Position numbers and translations under genes: made by a program
Assembly: GCF_000428945.1 (NCBI RefSeq)
Contig: NZ_AUAX01000017.1
Coordinates: forward strand, 208,942-272,941
DNA from: Hamadaea tsunoensis DSM 44101
Lineage (GTDB): Bacteria > Actinomycetota > Actinomycetes > Mycobacteriales > Micromonosporaceae
Direction of reading: 5' to 3'
Length of the DNA stretch: 64,000 bases
The notes under the pieces: model-generated
Seen by the model: only the letters and a program-made list of their open reading frames with translations
Told to the model about the DNA's origin: nothing
The model's database searches: none
In this document: one piece after another, positions 19,989 to 28,946 of the stretch
Numbering within the stretch: position 1 is the stretch's first letter
How the letters are laid out: every line of letters starts with the position of its first letter

Positions 19989-20737
19989 CCTCGACGATCC
20001 TCGCCGAATGGACCAAGATCCGGACCGTCCGCTCGACGGTCTGGACCCTGCTGCCCGCCCTCGTCCTCACGCCGCTCATCGCGTACTACGCGGGCAGCGG
20101 CTTCGCGTCCTCCTACGGCAGCGACCGGTTCGACCCGCTGTTCCCGACCTTCTACAGCCTCACCCTGGGGCAGCTCGCGATCGCGGTGTTCGGCGTCCTG
20201 GCCGTCGGCGCGGAACACTCGACCGGGTCGATCCGCTCCGGCCTCACCGCCGTGCCGCGCCGCGGGCGCTTCTATCTGGCCAAGGTCTGCGCGGTGACCG
20301 CGACCATCCTCGGGTTCGCGGTGCTGACCGTCCCGGCGACCTTCTTCGCCGCCCAGGCGGGACTCGGCCCGAAACGCGTCGGGCTGGGCGACCCCGGCGT
20401 CGCGCAGGCGATGATCGGCGCGGTGCTCTACCTGATCCTGATCAGCCTGCTCGCCCTGGGCCTCACCGCGATGCTGCGCAGCTCGATCGGCGCCCTGGTC
20501 ATCCTGCTGCCGCTGCTGTTCCTCGGCGGCGCGGGCCTGGGCAACATCCCGCAGATCAGGGCCGTCGCCCAGTACCTGCCCGACCAGGCCGGGATGGTCA
20601 TCCTGCACCTCACGCTGCCCGACGACCCGCAGTTCGGCCGGGACTACGGTCCCTGGACCGGGATCGGCATCATGGCACTGTGGACGGTCGTCGCGCTCCT
20701 CGGCGGCCTGCTCATCCTCCGTCGCCGGGACGCCTGA
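19985..20737 (+). CDS. ABC-2 type permease subunit
   Basis: 250 residues starting at GTG 19985, which overlaps the ATPase stop by 4 nt. Six hydrophobic segments are visible: about 20-40, 60-80, 105-125, 140-165, 170-185 and 225-245. The N-terminal STILAEWTKIRTVRSTVWTLL is typical of ABC-2 permeases. It forms the membrane half of the exporter with the preceding gene. A palindromic repeat that probably acts as a terminator begins 11 nt after the stop. Confidence 0.92.
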   Translation: MTSTILAEWTKIRTVRSTVWTLLPALVLTPLIAYYAGSGFASSYGSDRFDPLFPTFYSLTLGQLAIAVFGVLAVGAEHSTGSIRSGLTAVPRRGRFYLAKVCAVTATILGFAVLTVPATFFAAQAGLGPKRVGLGDPGVAQAMIGAVLYLILISLLALGLTAMLRSSIGALVILLPLLFLGGAGLGNIPQIRAVAQYLPDQAGMVILHLTLPDDPQFGRDYGPWTGIGIMALWTVVALLGGLLILRRRDA

Positions 20738-20748
20738 CCCTCTTTCGA

Positions 20749-20816
20749 CGATCTTGCGCGAATGTCCGGGCTATTCGGGCATTCGCCGCGAAATTCGGGG
20801 CATTCGCGCAAGATCG
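20749..20816. repeat. Dispersed intergenic palindrome, copy 1
   Basis: Perfect 16-bp arms CGATCTTGCGCGAATG (20749-20764) and its complement (20801-20816) enclose a 36-nt centre. The centre is nearly identical to that of the copy at 42663-42740. It sits between the convergent permease and sigma-factor genes and could terminate both. Confidence 0.85.
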
Positions 20817-20844
20817 CCGAGCTGTGGCGGGGACGGCGACGCCG

Positions 20845-21795
20845 TCAGCGATCGGTCAGCACCGGGGGCAGGCGGAAGGCGTTCAGCACAGCCGGATCCT
20901 GGAACACGTAGGTGTGCGCGATCCGTCCCGACCGGACGGTGAAGACCTGGAAAGTGTGCAGCCGCAGCACTCCCTCGTCGTCGGCGCAGTACGCGGCCAC
21001 CGCCGGTTCGGTGTTCGCGGAGTACCGGACCATGCGCCAGCGCGGGCCGCGCATCTCGAAGACCCGCGCGATGAACCGGCCGTAGTCGGCGGCGCCGCGG
21101 TACCACAGAGGCACCGGCGGCATCTCCAGCACCACGTCCGCGCTGACCAGCTCGACCAGCCGGGCCACGTCGGCCGCTTCGAACGCCTCGACGTAGCGGT
21201 CGACGGTACGGCGTACGGCGTCCTGCGGCTCGGGCATGTCGTCGGCGACCGGCCCGGCCGCGGACAGCTCGGCCCGGGCCCGCTGCAGAGCGCTGTTGAC
21301 CGCCGCCGGCGAGGTGTCCAGCAGCCCGGCCGTCTCGTCGGCGCTGAACTCCAGCACGTCGCGCAGGATCAGGACCGCGCGCTGCCGGGCCGGCAGCAAC
21401 TGCATCGCGGCGACCAGCGCCAGCCGCAACGTCCCCCGGTGCACGACCTGACGCGCCGGGTCGTCCAGCCGCGCGTCGGGGAACGGCTGCAACCAGGGCA
21501 CCTCGAACGAAGCGACCAGCGGCGCCCGCGGGTCGTCGCTCGGCGCGCCGAGGCCGGAGGGCAGCGGGCGACGCGCCCGGCCCTCCAGGGCCGTCAGGCT
21601 GGCGTTGGTCGCGATCTTGTAGAGCCAGGTGCGGACGGACGCGGCGCGCTCGTCGTAGCGGTCCCAGGCCCGCCACGCCCGCAGGAACGTCTCCTGCACC
21701 ACGTCCTCGGCCTCCGGCATCGAGCCGAGCATCCGGTAGCAGTGCACCAGCAGTTCCCGGCGGTGCGGCTCGGCCCGCGTCGCGAAGTCCGCCAC
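20845..21795 (-). CDS. ECF sigma factor with C-terminal SnoaL-like domain
   Basis: 316 residues from GTG 21795, which has a GGAGGA ribosome site about 9 nt upstream. Region 2 (residues 1-75) contains LLVHCYRMLGSMPEAEDVVQ and the region-4 helix-turn-helix (about 130-185) contains LPARQRAVLILRDVLEFSADE. After a linker, a SnoaL/NTF2-like domain (about 195-316) begins TVDRYVEAFEAADVARLVELV. This architecture resembles the SigG/SigX5 kind of ECF factor, whose tail is thought to regulate activity in place of a classical anti-sigma factor. It lies 25 nt downstream of a free SnoaL-like protein gene in the same direction, suggesting an operon. Confidence 0.92.
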   Translation of the reverse strand: MADFATRAEPHRRELLVHCYRMLGSMPEAEDVVQETFLRAWRAWDRYDERAASVRTWLYKIATNASLTALEGRARRPLPSGLGAPSDDPRAPLVASFEVPWLQPFPDARLDDPARQVVHRGTLRLALVAAMQLLPARQRAVLILRDVLEFSADETAGLLDTSPAAVNSALQRARAELSAAGPVADDMPEPQDAVRRTVDRYVEAFEAADVARLVELVSADVVLEMPPVPLWYRGAADYGRFIARVFEMRGPRWRMVRYSANTEPAVAAYCADDEGVLRLHTFQVFTVRSGRIAHTYVFQDPAVLNAFRLPPVLTDR

Positions 21796-21820
21796 CCGGC
21801 TCTCTCCTCCCCGCTCGGCG

Positions 21821-22252
21821 TCAGGACGTGCGGACCGGGGCGTTGGCGTACGCCGCGATCTTCCAGGTGCCATCCTGCCGGACCAGGACCCAGGTCGCGT
21901 ACACCGCCCGGCCGGCGGGGAGCTCGGTCTCACCCGGCTGCAGGATCCCGCCCTCACTGACGACGATCGCGGTGTCGCCGTGCAGGCGTACCTGGCGGGG
22001 CACGTCGAATCCGCGCGTACCCCGCAGCCGGCCGGTGAACCCCGCCGCCATGAAGTCGCGTACCGCCTCGCGGCCGCTGTGCAGCAGGCCGGGCATGACC
22101 ACCGTGGCGTCGGCGGTATACAGGGCGGCGAACGCATCGGCGTCGTGCTCGGCCCAGGTCTCGTAGACCTTCGCGAGCACCGAACGGACTGCGGCCTCGT
22201 CGGTCGCGGCGGTGCTCGTGCTGGTCATCGTGCTGGTCATCGTGCTGGTCAT
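21821..22252 (-). CDS. SnoaL-like (SgcJ/EcaC-type) protein
   Basis: 143 residues from ATG 22252, which has GGAAGGA 8 nt upstream. It is a single NTF2/SnoaL-type fold, with AAVRSVLAKVYETWAEHDADAFAALYTADATVVMPG as the recognisable N-terminal helix-strand block. Members include polyketide-associated proteins and small ligand-binding or isomerase-like proteins, and no catalytic assignment is possible here. The first 12 residues are encoded by three exact 12-bp repeats, so there are three in-frame ATGs (MTST MTST MTST). It is the first gene of a probable operon with the sigma factor and diverges from the phospholipase D-type gene. Confidence 0.85.
   Translation of the reverse strand: MTSTMTSTMTSTSTAATDEAAVRSVLAKVYETWAEHDADAFAALYTADATVVMPGLLHSGREAVRDFMAAGFTGRLRGTRGFDVPRQVRLHGDTAIVVSEGGILQPGETELPAGRAVYATWVLVRQDGTWKIAAYANAPVRTS
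22217..22252 (-). repeat. Three exact 12-bp tandem repeats at a gene start
   Basis: CGTGCTGGTCAT occurs three times head to tail (22217, 22229, 22241). Read on the minus strand each copy encodes MTST and offers an in-frame ATG. Only the outermost ATG (22252) has the well-spaced ribosome site. Confidence 0.9.
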
Positions 22253-22376
22253 GGTGGTGTTCCTTCCGGTGTCTGTCGTCGAACGCCCGGGTATACCGGC
22301 GTCGCCCCCGGAATTCATCGGCGGCGGCGAAGAAATCTCCGGCCGCGTTTCGGGATCGCGGTCCCTGGGCAGAGAA

Positions 22377-23900
22377 ATGACCATGAGCACCGAGGACTGG
22401 CTGCTCGACGCGGACGAGCGGGGCAATCCGGTCGCCCTGGACCCGTCGTGGACCAGCGGCAACGACGTGCGGCCGCTGATCCACGGCCGCACCTACTTCG
22501 CCGAGCTGCTGGCCGGCATCCGGCGGCTGGCCGCGGGCGACTACGTGTTCTTCACCGACTGGCGCGGCGACCCCGACGAGCGCCTCGACGGCCCGGACAC
22601 CGAGATCGCCCAGGTACTGAGCGCCGCCGCCGAGCGCGGCGTCGTCGTCAAGGGCCTCATCTGGCGTTCCCACCTGGACAAGCTCTACTTCAGCCGCGCC
22701 GAGAACCGTCACCTCGGCACCGACATCGAACGCGCCGGCGGCGAAGGCCTGCTCGACATGCGCGTCCGCCCGGGCGGCTGCCACCATCAGAAACTCGTCG
22801 TGCTACGCCATCGGGACCGGCCCGACCTCGACGTCGCGTACGTCGGCGGGATCGATCTGTGCCACAGCCGCAACGACGACGCGACGCACGCCGGCGACCC
22901 GCAACCGGTCGCGATGTCCGGCGCGTACGGCCGCCGCCCGCCCTGGCACGACGCGCAGGCCGCCATCCGCGGGCCGGCCGTCGCCCAGGTCGACGAGGTC
23001 TTCCGGCAGCGCTGGACCGACCCCGCGCCGCTGACCCGCAACCCGGTCGCGCGCCTGCACGACCTGTTCACCGGTGGCGACGACCAGCCCGGCCCGCTGC
23101 CGCCCCGGCCCGCGGTCCCGCGTACCCGCGGCACGCACACCGTGCAGCTGCTGCGTACCTACCCGCCGCGCGGCTACCCGTTCGCCCCGGACGGCGAGCG
23201 CAGCATCGCCCGCGGCTACCAGAAGGCGCTCCGCCAGGCCCGCGATCTGATCTACCTGGAAGACCAGTACCTCTGGTCCGACGAGGTCGCCGCCTCCTTC
23301 GCCGAGGCCCTGCGCGACCGGCCCGGCCTGCGGATGATCGCCGTCGTCCCGCCCCATCCCGACATGACCGGCGTCAGCGCCCTCGCCCAGAACGCCGGCC
23401 GGGCCCGGGCCCTCGCCCGGCTGCGCGCCGCCGGCGGCGACCGGTTCGCCGTCTACAGCCTGGAAAACCACGCGGGTACGCCGATCTACGTGCACGCCAA
23501 GGTCTGCGTCATCGACGACACGTGGGCCACGATCGGCTCGGACAACTTCAACCGTCGCTCGTGGACCCACGACTCGGAGCTCAGCTGCGCGGTCCTGGAC
23601 GACGCCGGCGCGTACGCGAGGAATCTGCGCCTGGCCCTGGCGGCCGAACACCTGGACCGGGCGGCGGCCGACGACCACGACCTGATCGACGCGAAGAGCG
23701 CGTTCGAGGCGTTCCGGCGGGCCGCCGCGGCGCTGGACCGCTGGTACGCGGACGGCCGCCACGGTGATCGCCCGGCGGGCCGGCTGCGCGCCTACGTCCA
23801 ACCGCCGGTACGCCGCCGCTGGCTGGCATCGCTGCTGTACCGGACGGTGACGGATCCGGACGCCCGGCCGCGCGGGATGCGGCGCACCGACACCTACTGA
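22377..23900 (+). CDS. Phospholipase D-family protein
   Basis: 507 residues from ATG 22377, with ATG 22383 as the alternative. The two HKD-type motifs of the superfamily are visible: HHQKLVVLRHRD near residue 137, followed by YVGGIDLCHSRND, and YVHAKVCVIDD near residue 370, followed by TIGSDNFNRRSW. It is likely a cytoplasmic phosphodiesterase acting on phospholipids, since no signal peptide is seen. It shares a 124-bp promoter gap with the divergent SnoaL gene. It ends convergently with the RDD gene, the two overlapping by 7 bp. Confidence 0.92.
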   Translation: MTMSTEDWLLDADERGNPVALDPSWTSGNDVRPLIHGRTYFAELLAGIRRLAAGDYVFFTDWRGDPDERLDGPDTEIAQVLSAAAERGVVVKGLIWRSHLDKLYFSRAENRHLGTDIERAGGEGLLDMRVRPGGCHHQKLVVLRHRDRPDLDVAYVGGIDLCHSRNDDATHAGDPQPVAMSGAYGRRPPWHDAQAAIRGPAVAQVDEVFRQRWTDPAPLTRNPVARLHDLFTGGDDQPGPLPPRPAVPRTRGTHTVQLLRTYPPRGYPFAPDGERSIARGYQKALRQARDLIYLEDQYLWSDEVAASFAEALRDRPGLRMIAVVPPHPDMTGVSALAQNAGRARALARLRAAGGDRFAVYSLENHAGTPIYVHAKVCVIDDTWATIGSDNFNRRSWTHDSELSCAVLDDAGAYARNLRLALAAEHLDRAAADDHDLIDAKSAFEAFRRAAAALDRWYADGRHGDRPAGRLRAYVQPPVRRRWLASLLYRTVTDPDARPRGMRRTDTY

Positions 23901-24391
23901 GCGCGGCCGACGGCCAGCCCGGTGACGGCGTCGTAGGGCATCCGGCCGGGCAGCAGGCAGGCCGCGTACGCGAGCGCCACCAGCCAGGCCGCCACGATGA
24001 ACACGGTCCCGAGCGTGTCGTCGCCGGACTTTTCGCCGGACTTGAGGAACAGGAAGACGCCGGTGTGCGCCAGCTCCCACGGCAGCGCCACCTTGAGCAG
24101 GTTGCGCACCAGCGCCCGGCCGAATCCCGGAGCGCCGTCGCCGTCCACTCCGGACACCCGCAGGCGCAGTACGCGCTTGCCCGGCGAAGCGCCCCGGGCC
24201 TCCCACGCGGCCAGCCAGAGCGTCACCGGCGCGACCAGGATCGCGAACGACACCGCGTTCCAGGCCAGGCCGGACAGGTCCAGCGAACGTCCGAACAGGA
24301 CGCCGACGGGGATCAGCGCCGCGGCGTACACGCTGATGAGGAGCCAGTCGACGAGCCAGGCGGCGAGGCGCCGAGGGGCGGAAGCCTTCAC
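23894..24391 (-). CDS. RDD family membrane protein
   Basis: 165 residues beginning MKASAPRRLAAWLVDWLL, which holds the RDD-type signature (R-x-x-A-x-x-(I/V)D). Three or four hydrophobic segments lie near 10-30, 42-62 and 125-145, and the second conserved block GASPGKRVLRLRV is at about 68-80. RDD proteins are small membrane proteins, some with transport or stress-related roles, and a function cannot be fixed here. The 3' end overlaps that of the phospholipase D gene by 7 bp. It lies 32 bp downstream of a zinc-ribbon-like hypothetical gene read in the same direction. Confidence 0.88.
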   Translation of the reverse strand: MKASAPRRLAAWLVDWLLISVYAAALIPVGVLFGRSLDLSGLAWNAVSFAILVAPVTLWLAAWEARGASPGKRVLRLRVSGVDGDGAPGFGRALVRNLLKVALPWELAHTGVFLFLKSGEKSGDDTLGTVFIVAAWLVALAYAACLLPGRMPYDAVTGLAVGRAQ

Positions 24392-24423
24392 CCGCCGACC
24401 TTATCCGGTCAGCGCCACCGCGG

Positions 24424-24870
24424 TCAGAGCACGGTCTTCGCGGCCCGCACCCGGGCCTTGGCCACCGCGGGCATGTGCGACTGGAACAGCCACGAGTCGC
24501 CGGCGCAGCCGCGGCACCGCCGGACCGTGCCGAGCGTCCGCCCCGCGCCGTCGTTGCCGAACAACGTCGCATGATGGGCTTCCTGCAGCGGCCGCCCGCA
24601 CCGCCCGCAGTTCTCCAGCACCACCCGGATCGCCGTGTACGCGTACACCGCGACGACGTAGCGGACCACGGAATACCGGGAAGGTGCGACGCGCAGGTCG
24701 GGTTTGCGGGGTGCCCCGCCGAACGGGCCCAGCTCGGCGTGGCTGACCGCGTCGCCGAGGGTGAGGACGCGGCTGAACCGCCGGTGCAAGCCCGCCATCG
24801 ACTGTGACCGATGGTGGGCCAGCCACTCGTCGTCGGCCTCGATACGCCAGGAGTCGTCCTGTGCGGGCAC
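24424..24870 (-). CDS. Hypothetical protein with C-x2-C zinc-ribbon-like pairs
   Basis: 148 residues if started at GTG 24870 (VPAQDDSWRIEADDEW). An ATG at 24951 would add 27 Arg-rich residues that look non-native. I do not recognise the family. Two Cys pairs, CGRCG near residue 99 and CRGC near residue 128, flank a His-rich EAHHATLF segment and could bind zinc. The N-terminal half has a run of basic and aromatic residues (HRRFSRVLTLGDAVSH). No signal peptide or membrane segment is seen. It may be co-transcribed with the downstream RDD gene. Confidence 0.6.
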   Translation of the reverse strand: MPAQDDSWRIEADDEWLAHHRSQSMAGLHRRFSRVLTLGDAVSHAELGPFGGAPRKPDLRVAPSRYSVVRYVVAVYAYTAIRVVLENCGRCGRPLQEAHHATLFGNDGAGRTLGTVRRCRGCAGDSWLFQSHMPAVAKARVRAAKTVL

Positions 24871-24968
24871 GGTTCGAGTCTGCCACGCGTATCGACGGTT
24901 CGCATGCCATGTTCTGGATCGCGTTCCGCCGCGCTTGTAGCATCGGGCCAACCGCGAAGGGGGCCATC

Positions 24969-25502
24969 GTGACCGGCACAGCGTCGCCCATCGAGACCGC
25001 CCAGCAGGTGATCACGACCGTGGCCGTGGTCGTCGGCGGCGGGTGGGCCTACCTGAAGTTCATCCGCGGCCGGGTGTACGCCCCGCGGATCGAGCTGTCC
25101 CTCTCGGCGACACTGCACCGCACCGACGAGACGCAGCTGCTGCTGTGCCATGTGGTCGCCGAGAACCGGGGCCTGACCCGGATCCGGCTGCAGCCGCAGC
25201 GCCAGCTCGTCTATCTTTACGTGACGCGGATGTCCGGTGTGGACGCCGTCGTGCAGCCGTGGCTGGAGAAGACCGCCGTCACGCTCGTCTTCGCGGACCA
25301 CAGCTCGATCGAGGCCCAGGAGCGGGTCGCGGAGGACGTCCGGTTCCACCTGCCGCTGCCGGCCGGGCCGGGCGACGCGTACCGGGTGGAGGCCCAGTTG
25401 TGGGCGGCGAAGGGCCGGCTGCGGCGCCGGGGCCGGCGCTGGCTGACGTCCGCTACCGTCCTGGGAGAGGGCTGGCGGGCGGCACTGGCGCAGCCAGACT
25501 GA
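24969..25502 (+). CDS. Hypothetical single-pass membrane protein
   Basis: 177 residues from GTG 24969, chosen because an AAGGGGG ribosome site lies 5 nt upstream. Residues 8-30 (IETAQQVITTVAVVVGGGWAYLKFI) form an N-terminal membrane helix. The remainder is a beta-rich domain (RIELSLSATL, LLLCHVVAENRGLTRIRL) of the sort seen in membrane-tethered proteins of unknown function. It is followed after 14 nt by a 54-residue gene in the same direction, so they likely form an operon facing the CHAT gene. Confidence 0.7.
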   Translation: MTGTASPIETAQQVITTVAVVVGGGWAYLKFIRGRVYAPRIELSLSATLHRTDETQLLLCHVVAENRGLTRIRLQPQRQLVYLYVTRMSGVDAVVQPWLEKTAVTLVFADHSSIEAQERVAEDVRFHLPLPAGPGDAYRVEAQLWAAKGRLRRRGRRWLTSATVLGEGWRAALAQPD

Positions 25503-25516
25503 ACGGGAGGCGAGTC

Positions 25517-25681
25517 GTGGACAAATACCAGGGTCACTGGGACGGGGCCGCCGACGAGCAGGCCGGCGACGACCTGCGCCGGCTGCGGCTGACGACCGAG
25601 AAGCCCCGGGCCGCCGGCGACCGGGCCCCGGACGCACCCCGCGACGAGGAGCCCCCGCGCGACGGTAAGCCGCCCGCCTAG
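25517..25681 (+). CDS. Small acidic/Pro-rich hypothetical protein
   Basis: 54 residues from GTG 25517 (MDKYQGHWDGAADE), with GGGAGG about 7 nt upstream. It is hydrophilic, rich in Asp, Arg and Pro, and probably disordered. No known family is recognised. The TAG stop shares the tetranucleotide CTAG with the stop of the convergent CHAT-STAND gene (25678-25681). The ribosome site and the close spacing to the preceding gene are the main support. Confidence 0.55.
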   Translation: MDKYQGHWDGAADEQAGDDLRRLRLTTEKPRAAGDRAPDAPRDEEPPRDGKPPA

Positions 25682-28600
25682 GCCTTCTCCGCCAGCTCCG
25701 CCACGAGGTCCCGCGCCCGCTCCAGCAGCTCGTCGGGCACCTCGTCGAGAGTCAGCAGATCGGCGTACGCCGCCCGCGCGTACAGGAGTGCTTCGGCATA
25801 CCGTTCGCCCCGGTGCACGAGGTGGTTGGCGAAGTCGCCCCGGCTCTGCGCCCCCCGCAGCAGGTCGCCCGCCTGATCGTGGCCGGCGATCGCCATCCGG
25901 TAGTGCGCGTCCGCGTCCGCCCAGAGCGCGAACTTGCCCGCGATGCCGGCCAGCTGATGGTGCAGGCTCGCCACCGAGGCCGGGTCGGCGTCCGGCTGGC
26001 GGCGCAGGGCGGCGGTGTAGTACGCGTACGCGGACCGCAGGAACGGCAACTGCTCGGCCGTGATGGGCACCTCGAAGCGTCCGACGTGCCCGGCGTCGGC
26101 CAGCTGCCGGCCGAGCCGCCGGGCGTCGGCGTCCGCGAGGCTGTCGAACTGGCGCAGCCGCAGGGCGCCGAATGCGTCCAGGATCCTGACGTAGTGCCGA
26201 GTGTCGGACTCGGGTACCAGCGCGAACGCCTCGTCGAGGCAGAGCTCGGCGCGTTCGAAGTCGCCGTCGTGCCGGTAGGCGTGGCTCAGGTCGACCAGCG
26301 CGGAGATCTCCAGCGCCGTGTCCCCGACGCGGTGGGCGAGGTCGAGGCCCTGCCGCAGATCGTCGATCGCGCTGCTCCGCAGGAGGCGGACGGCCTGCGA
26401 CCGGAGCCCCACCGTCCGCAGGCCCCGATCGGTGCCGTCCAGGCTTTCGGCGAAGGCCCGCAGCGCCGAGGCGACCGCCTCGTACGCGACGGGGTCGGCG
26501 CGGTGCCGGGCGAGGGCGCCGGCGTAGTCCAGCAGCAGCCCGTGCAGCGACGCATCCGCGAGCGCGACGTCCGCCCGCGGCACCAGCGAACGGGGATCGA
26601 GCAGCCCCGGGGCGAGCCGCGCCGCGAGGGCGTACCACTCGTCGTCGCGGTGCCGCCGTTCGTAGAGCATCCGCAACGCCTGCAGCGGGCCGAACACGTC
26701 GTCGGCCCGGTCGGCGGCCAGCGCCAGTTCGAAGCTGTGCAGCAGTTCGGGCTCCTCCAGCGCGATGATGTCCAGGACGGCCGGATTGCCGAAACTGTAC
26801 GACCAGAACAGGCCGTGCCCGAAGTCGCGGAAGCACCGGCCGAACGCTTGCTCGATGTCCTCGGGGGCCTGGCCGGTGTCGCCGGCGAGCCGGTACAGGG
26901 CGGCGCGCAGGTAGGGGTGCAGCGCGTAGTGCTCGGCGTCCAGCCGCGTCAGCCAGCCGAGATCGGCCACCTCGTCGAGGACGGCCGCCACCGCCGCGTA
27001 CGCGACGCGGGGCAACCCCATGAACTCCCGCATCCGCGTCAGGTGGTACGCGGAGACGACGGCCCGGAACGGCAGCACGAGGCACATCGTGGAACGCTGC
27101 TCCGGGGACAGGCCGGCCAGGTGGGCCGAGGCGGCGGCCGACCGGGCGGCGACGGCTTCGGGCGGGCGGTCGCCGATCGGGGGCAGGACCGGCCGGCTCT
27201 CGACGGCCCAGCGGATGACCTCCGGGTAGCCGCCGCAGAAGTCCCGGTACGCGGCTGTCCACACGTCGGCGGACCCGGCCAGCTCATCGCCCTCCGCGCT
27301 CGACAATGGACGGACCTGGATCCGGCGGACGGTCCCGGGCAGCCAGGACGCCCGCTCGCGCCCGGTCAGCAGGAGCTTGACCGGCCCGTCGGCCAGGCCG
27401 GCGACGATCCCGGCGAGCACCTGGCGATCGGCGTCGGGCCAGGAGGCCGTGCTTTCCAGCGATTCCCACACCCAGATCGCCGGTTCGCGGAGCGCCGCGC
27501 GGGACGCGATCCCGGCGAGGAGCGCCGCCCGGTCCCCGTCGAGCCGCCACACGACGGCCGGCCCGTCGACGCCGCGGCTCGTGCGGTACCAGGCGGCGAA
27601 GTCGGCGGCGAGCGCGGACTTGCCGACGCCCGCGGCGCCCCAGAGCAGGACGGCCGGGCCGGTGTCGAACGTCCGGTCGATGGTGATCGTGAGGTCGTCA
27701 CGCCCGACGAACCCCGTCGCGGCGGTCGGCGCGGGGACGAGCGCGGCCGCGGACGGCTCGACGGAGACGGTCGCGCTCTGCAGGATCACGGGCACCAGCC
27801 ACTCGCCGTGAACGGTGTCCGAGGCCAGCCCGGCCCGGGCGGCCAGCACCGCGTCCGGCAGGGACCGCCCTTGGAAGAGCAGGTCGTACAACCGGGCGAC
27901 GAAGGCCGTGGCGGTGGAGACGTAGATGTCGTAGCGCATCGCGACGACCGCGGTCAGCCCGGCGTCCACGCATCTGCGGGCCAGGGAGGCGTACACCGTT
28001 CCGGCGGGCGAGGAGTCCGACCGTCCGGAGCGGCACGCGTTGAGGACCAGCGCGCGTACGCCGTTCGCCGCCAGCTCCTCGCCGAGGCGCGTACCGCTGA
28101 CCAGCCGTTGATTGCCGTGCCGGTCGGGATCCTCGAAGACCGCGTACCCTTCGGGCTCGCCCTCGACCGGTCCGAAGAGACCGTGCCCGTCGAAATGGAC
28201 GAGCTGGTACGCCTCGCCCGCCGCCGCGGCCCGCCGCAGGCGTTCGGTGAGCGCCTCGAAGGTCGGCGGCCGCAGGACGTCGATGTGCGGGCCGTGTTCG
28301 GCGGCGTGGCGGACCAGCCGGCCGGCGATCGACCTGAACGGCACGTCCAGGTCGGCCTGGGGGCGGGCGACCACGAGCAGGACCCGTAGCGGACCCGAGA
28401 GTGTGACCGGTTCAGCCGCCGAAGGCCGGCGGACGACCTGGGTGAAGGAGCGTGCGACCAGGGCAGGCCGGACGCCGGTGCCGGGCTCGCGCAGCATCTC
28501 GAACGGGACGGGCACGTCGCCGGCGAGGTCGGCGTCGATCTCCCAGTCGAGGTCGGCGAGGCCGCCGCGCGCGGTCGCCCAGAGCGCCCGGCCCTCGGGC

Positions 28601-28860
28601 GTGGTGGTGAACAACGCCTCGAACAGCGCGCCGCCGAGCCGTTCGATCAGCGCGGCAGCCGCAGCGGCAACGGCGGGAGCGGGATCCGCGGGGAACAACC
28701 GGAAGTCCTCCAGGAACCAGCGGATGCTCTCCTGCTCCCAGGTGGACACCGCCAGGCTCGGCAGGCGGACGGTCGCGGTCGTCGGGCCGCTGTCGCCGTC
28801 CAACCGCAACGTGAGGGTCGGGCCGACGCCCTCGTCGTGCGAACGCTCGATCCGCAGCAT
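25678..28860 (-). CDS. CHAT-domain protease / STAND NTPase / TPR-like protein
   Basis: 1060 residues from ATG 28860. An upstream start at 28953 would overlap the divergent gene and is less likely. The first ~150 residues are an uncharacterised N-terminal domain. A caspase-like CHAT domain (about 155-360) has catalytic His226 in HFDGHGLFG and Cys276 in LVLNACRSG. A linker leads to GFVGRDD and a STAND ATPase with Walker A GAAGVGKS (408-415). The rest is winged-helix and helical-repeat sequence, including TPR-like units (GDTALEISALVDLSHAYRHDGDFERAELCL). Family knowledge suggests a sensor that oligomerises on ligand binding and switches on a protease, as in cell-death or immune systems. The target is unknown. 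Confidence 0.9.
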   Translation of the reverse strand: MLRIERSHDEGVGPTLTLRLDGDSGPTTATVRLPSLAVSTWEQESIRWFLEDFRLFPADPAPAVAAAAAALIERLGGALFEALFTTTPEGRALWATARGGLADLDWEIDADLAGDVPVPFEMLREPGTGVRPALVARSFTQVVRRPSAAEPVTLSGPLRVLLVVARPQADLDVPFRSIAGRLVRHAAEHGPHIDVLRPPTFEALTERLRRAAAAGEAYQLVHFDGHGLFGPVEGEPEGYAVFEDPDRHGNQRLVSGTRLGEELAANGVRALVLNACRSGRSDSSPAGTVYASLARRCVDAGLTAVVAMRYDIYVSTATAFVARLYDLLFQGRSLPDAVLAARAGLASDTVHGEWLVPVILQSATVSVEPSAAALVPAPTAATGFVGRDDLTITIDRTFDTGPAVLLWGAAGVGKSALAADFAAWYRTSRGVDGPAVVWRLDGDRAALLAGIASRAALREPAIWVWESLESTASWPDADRQVLAGIVAGLADGPVKLLLTGRERASWLPGTVRRIQVRPLSSAEGDELAGSADVWTAAYRDFCGGYPEVIRWAVESRPVLPPIGDRPPEAVAARSAAASAHLAGLSPEQRSTMCLVLPFRAVVSAYHLTRMREFMGLPRVAYAAVAAVLDEVADLGWLTRLDAEHYALHPYLRAALYRLAGDTGQAPEDIEQAFGRCFRDFGHGLFWSYSFGNPAVLDIIALEEPELLHSFELALAADRADDVFGPLQALRMLYERRHRDDEWYALAARLAPGLLDPRSLVPRADVALADASLHGLLLDYAGALARHRADPVAYEAVASALRAFAESLDGTDRGLRTVGLRSQAVRLLRSSAIDDLRQGLDLAHRVGDTALEISALVDLSHAYRHDGDFERAELCLDEAFALVPESDTRHYVRILDAFGALRLRQFDSLADADARRLGRQLADAGHVGRFEVPITAEQLPFLRSAYAYYTAALRRQPDADPASVASLHHQLAGIAGKFALWADADAHYRMAIAGHDQAGDLLRGAQSRGDFANHLVHRGERYAEALLYARAAYADLLTLDEVPDELLERARDLVAELAEKA

Positions 28861-28946
28861 GTCGTGATTCGAGCACAATATCGACGGCGCTGGAAGCGGA
28901 CGGCTAGCGTCTGGCGCAGAGCCGACACTGTGCGCGGGGAGGTCCC

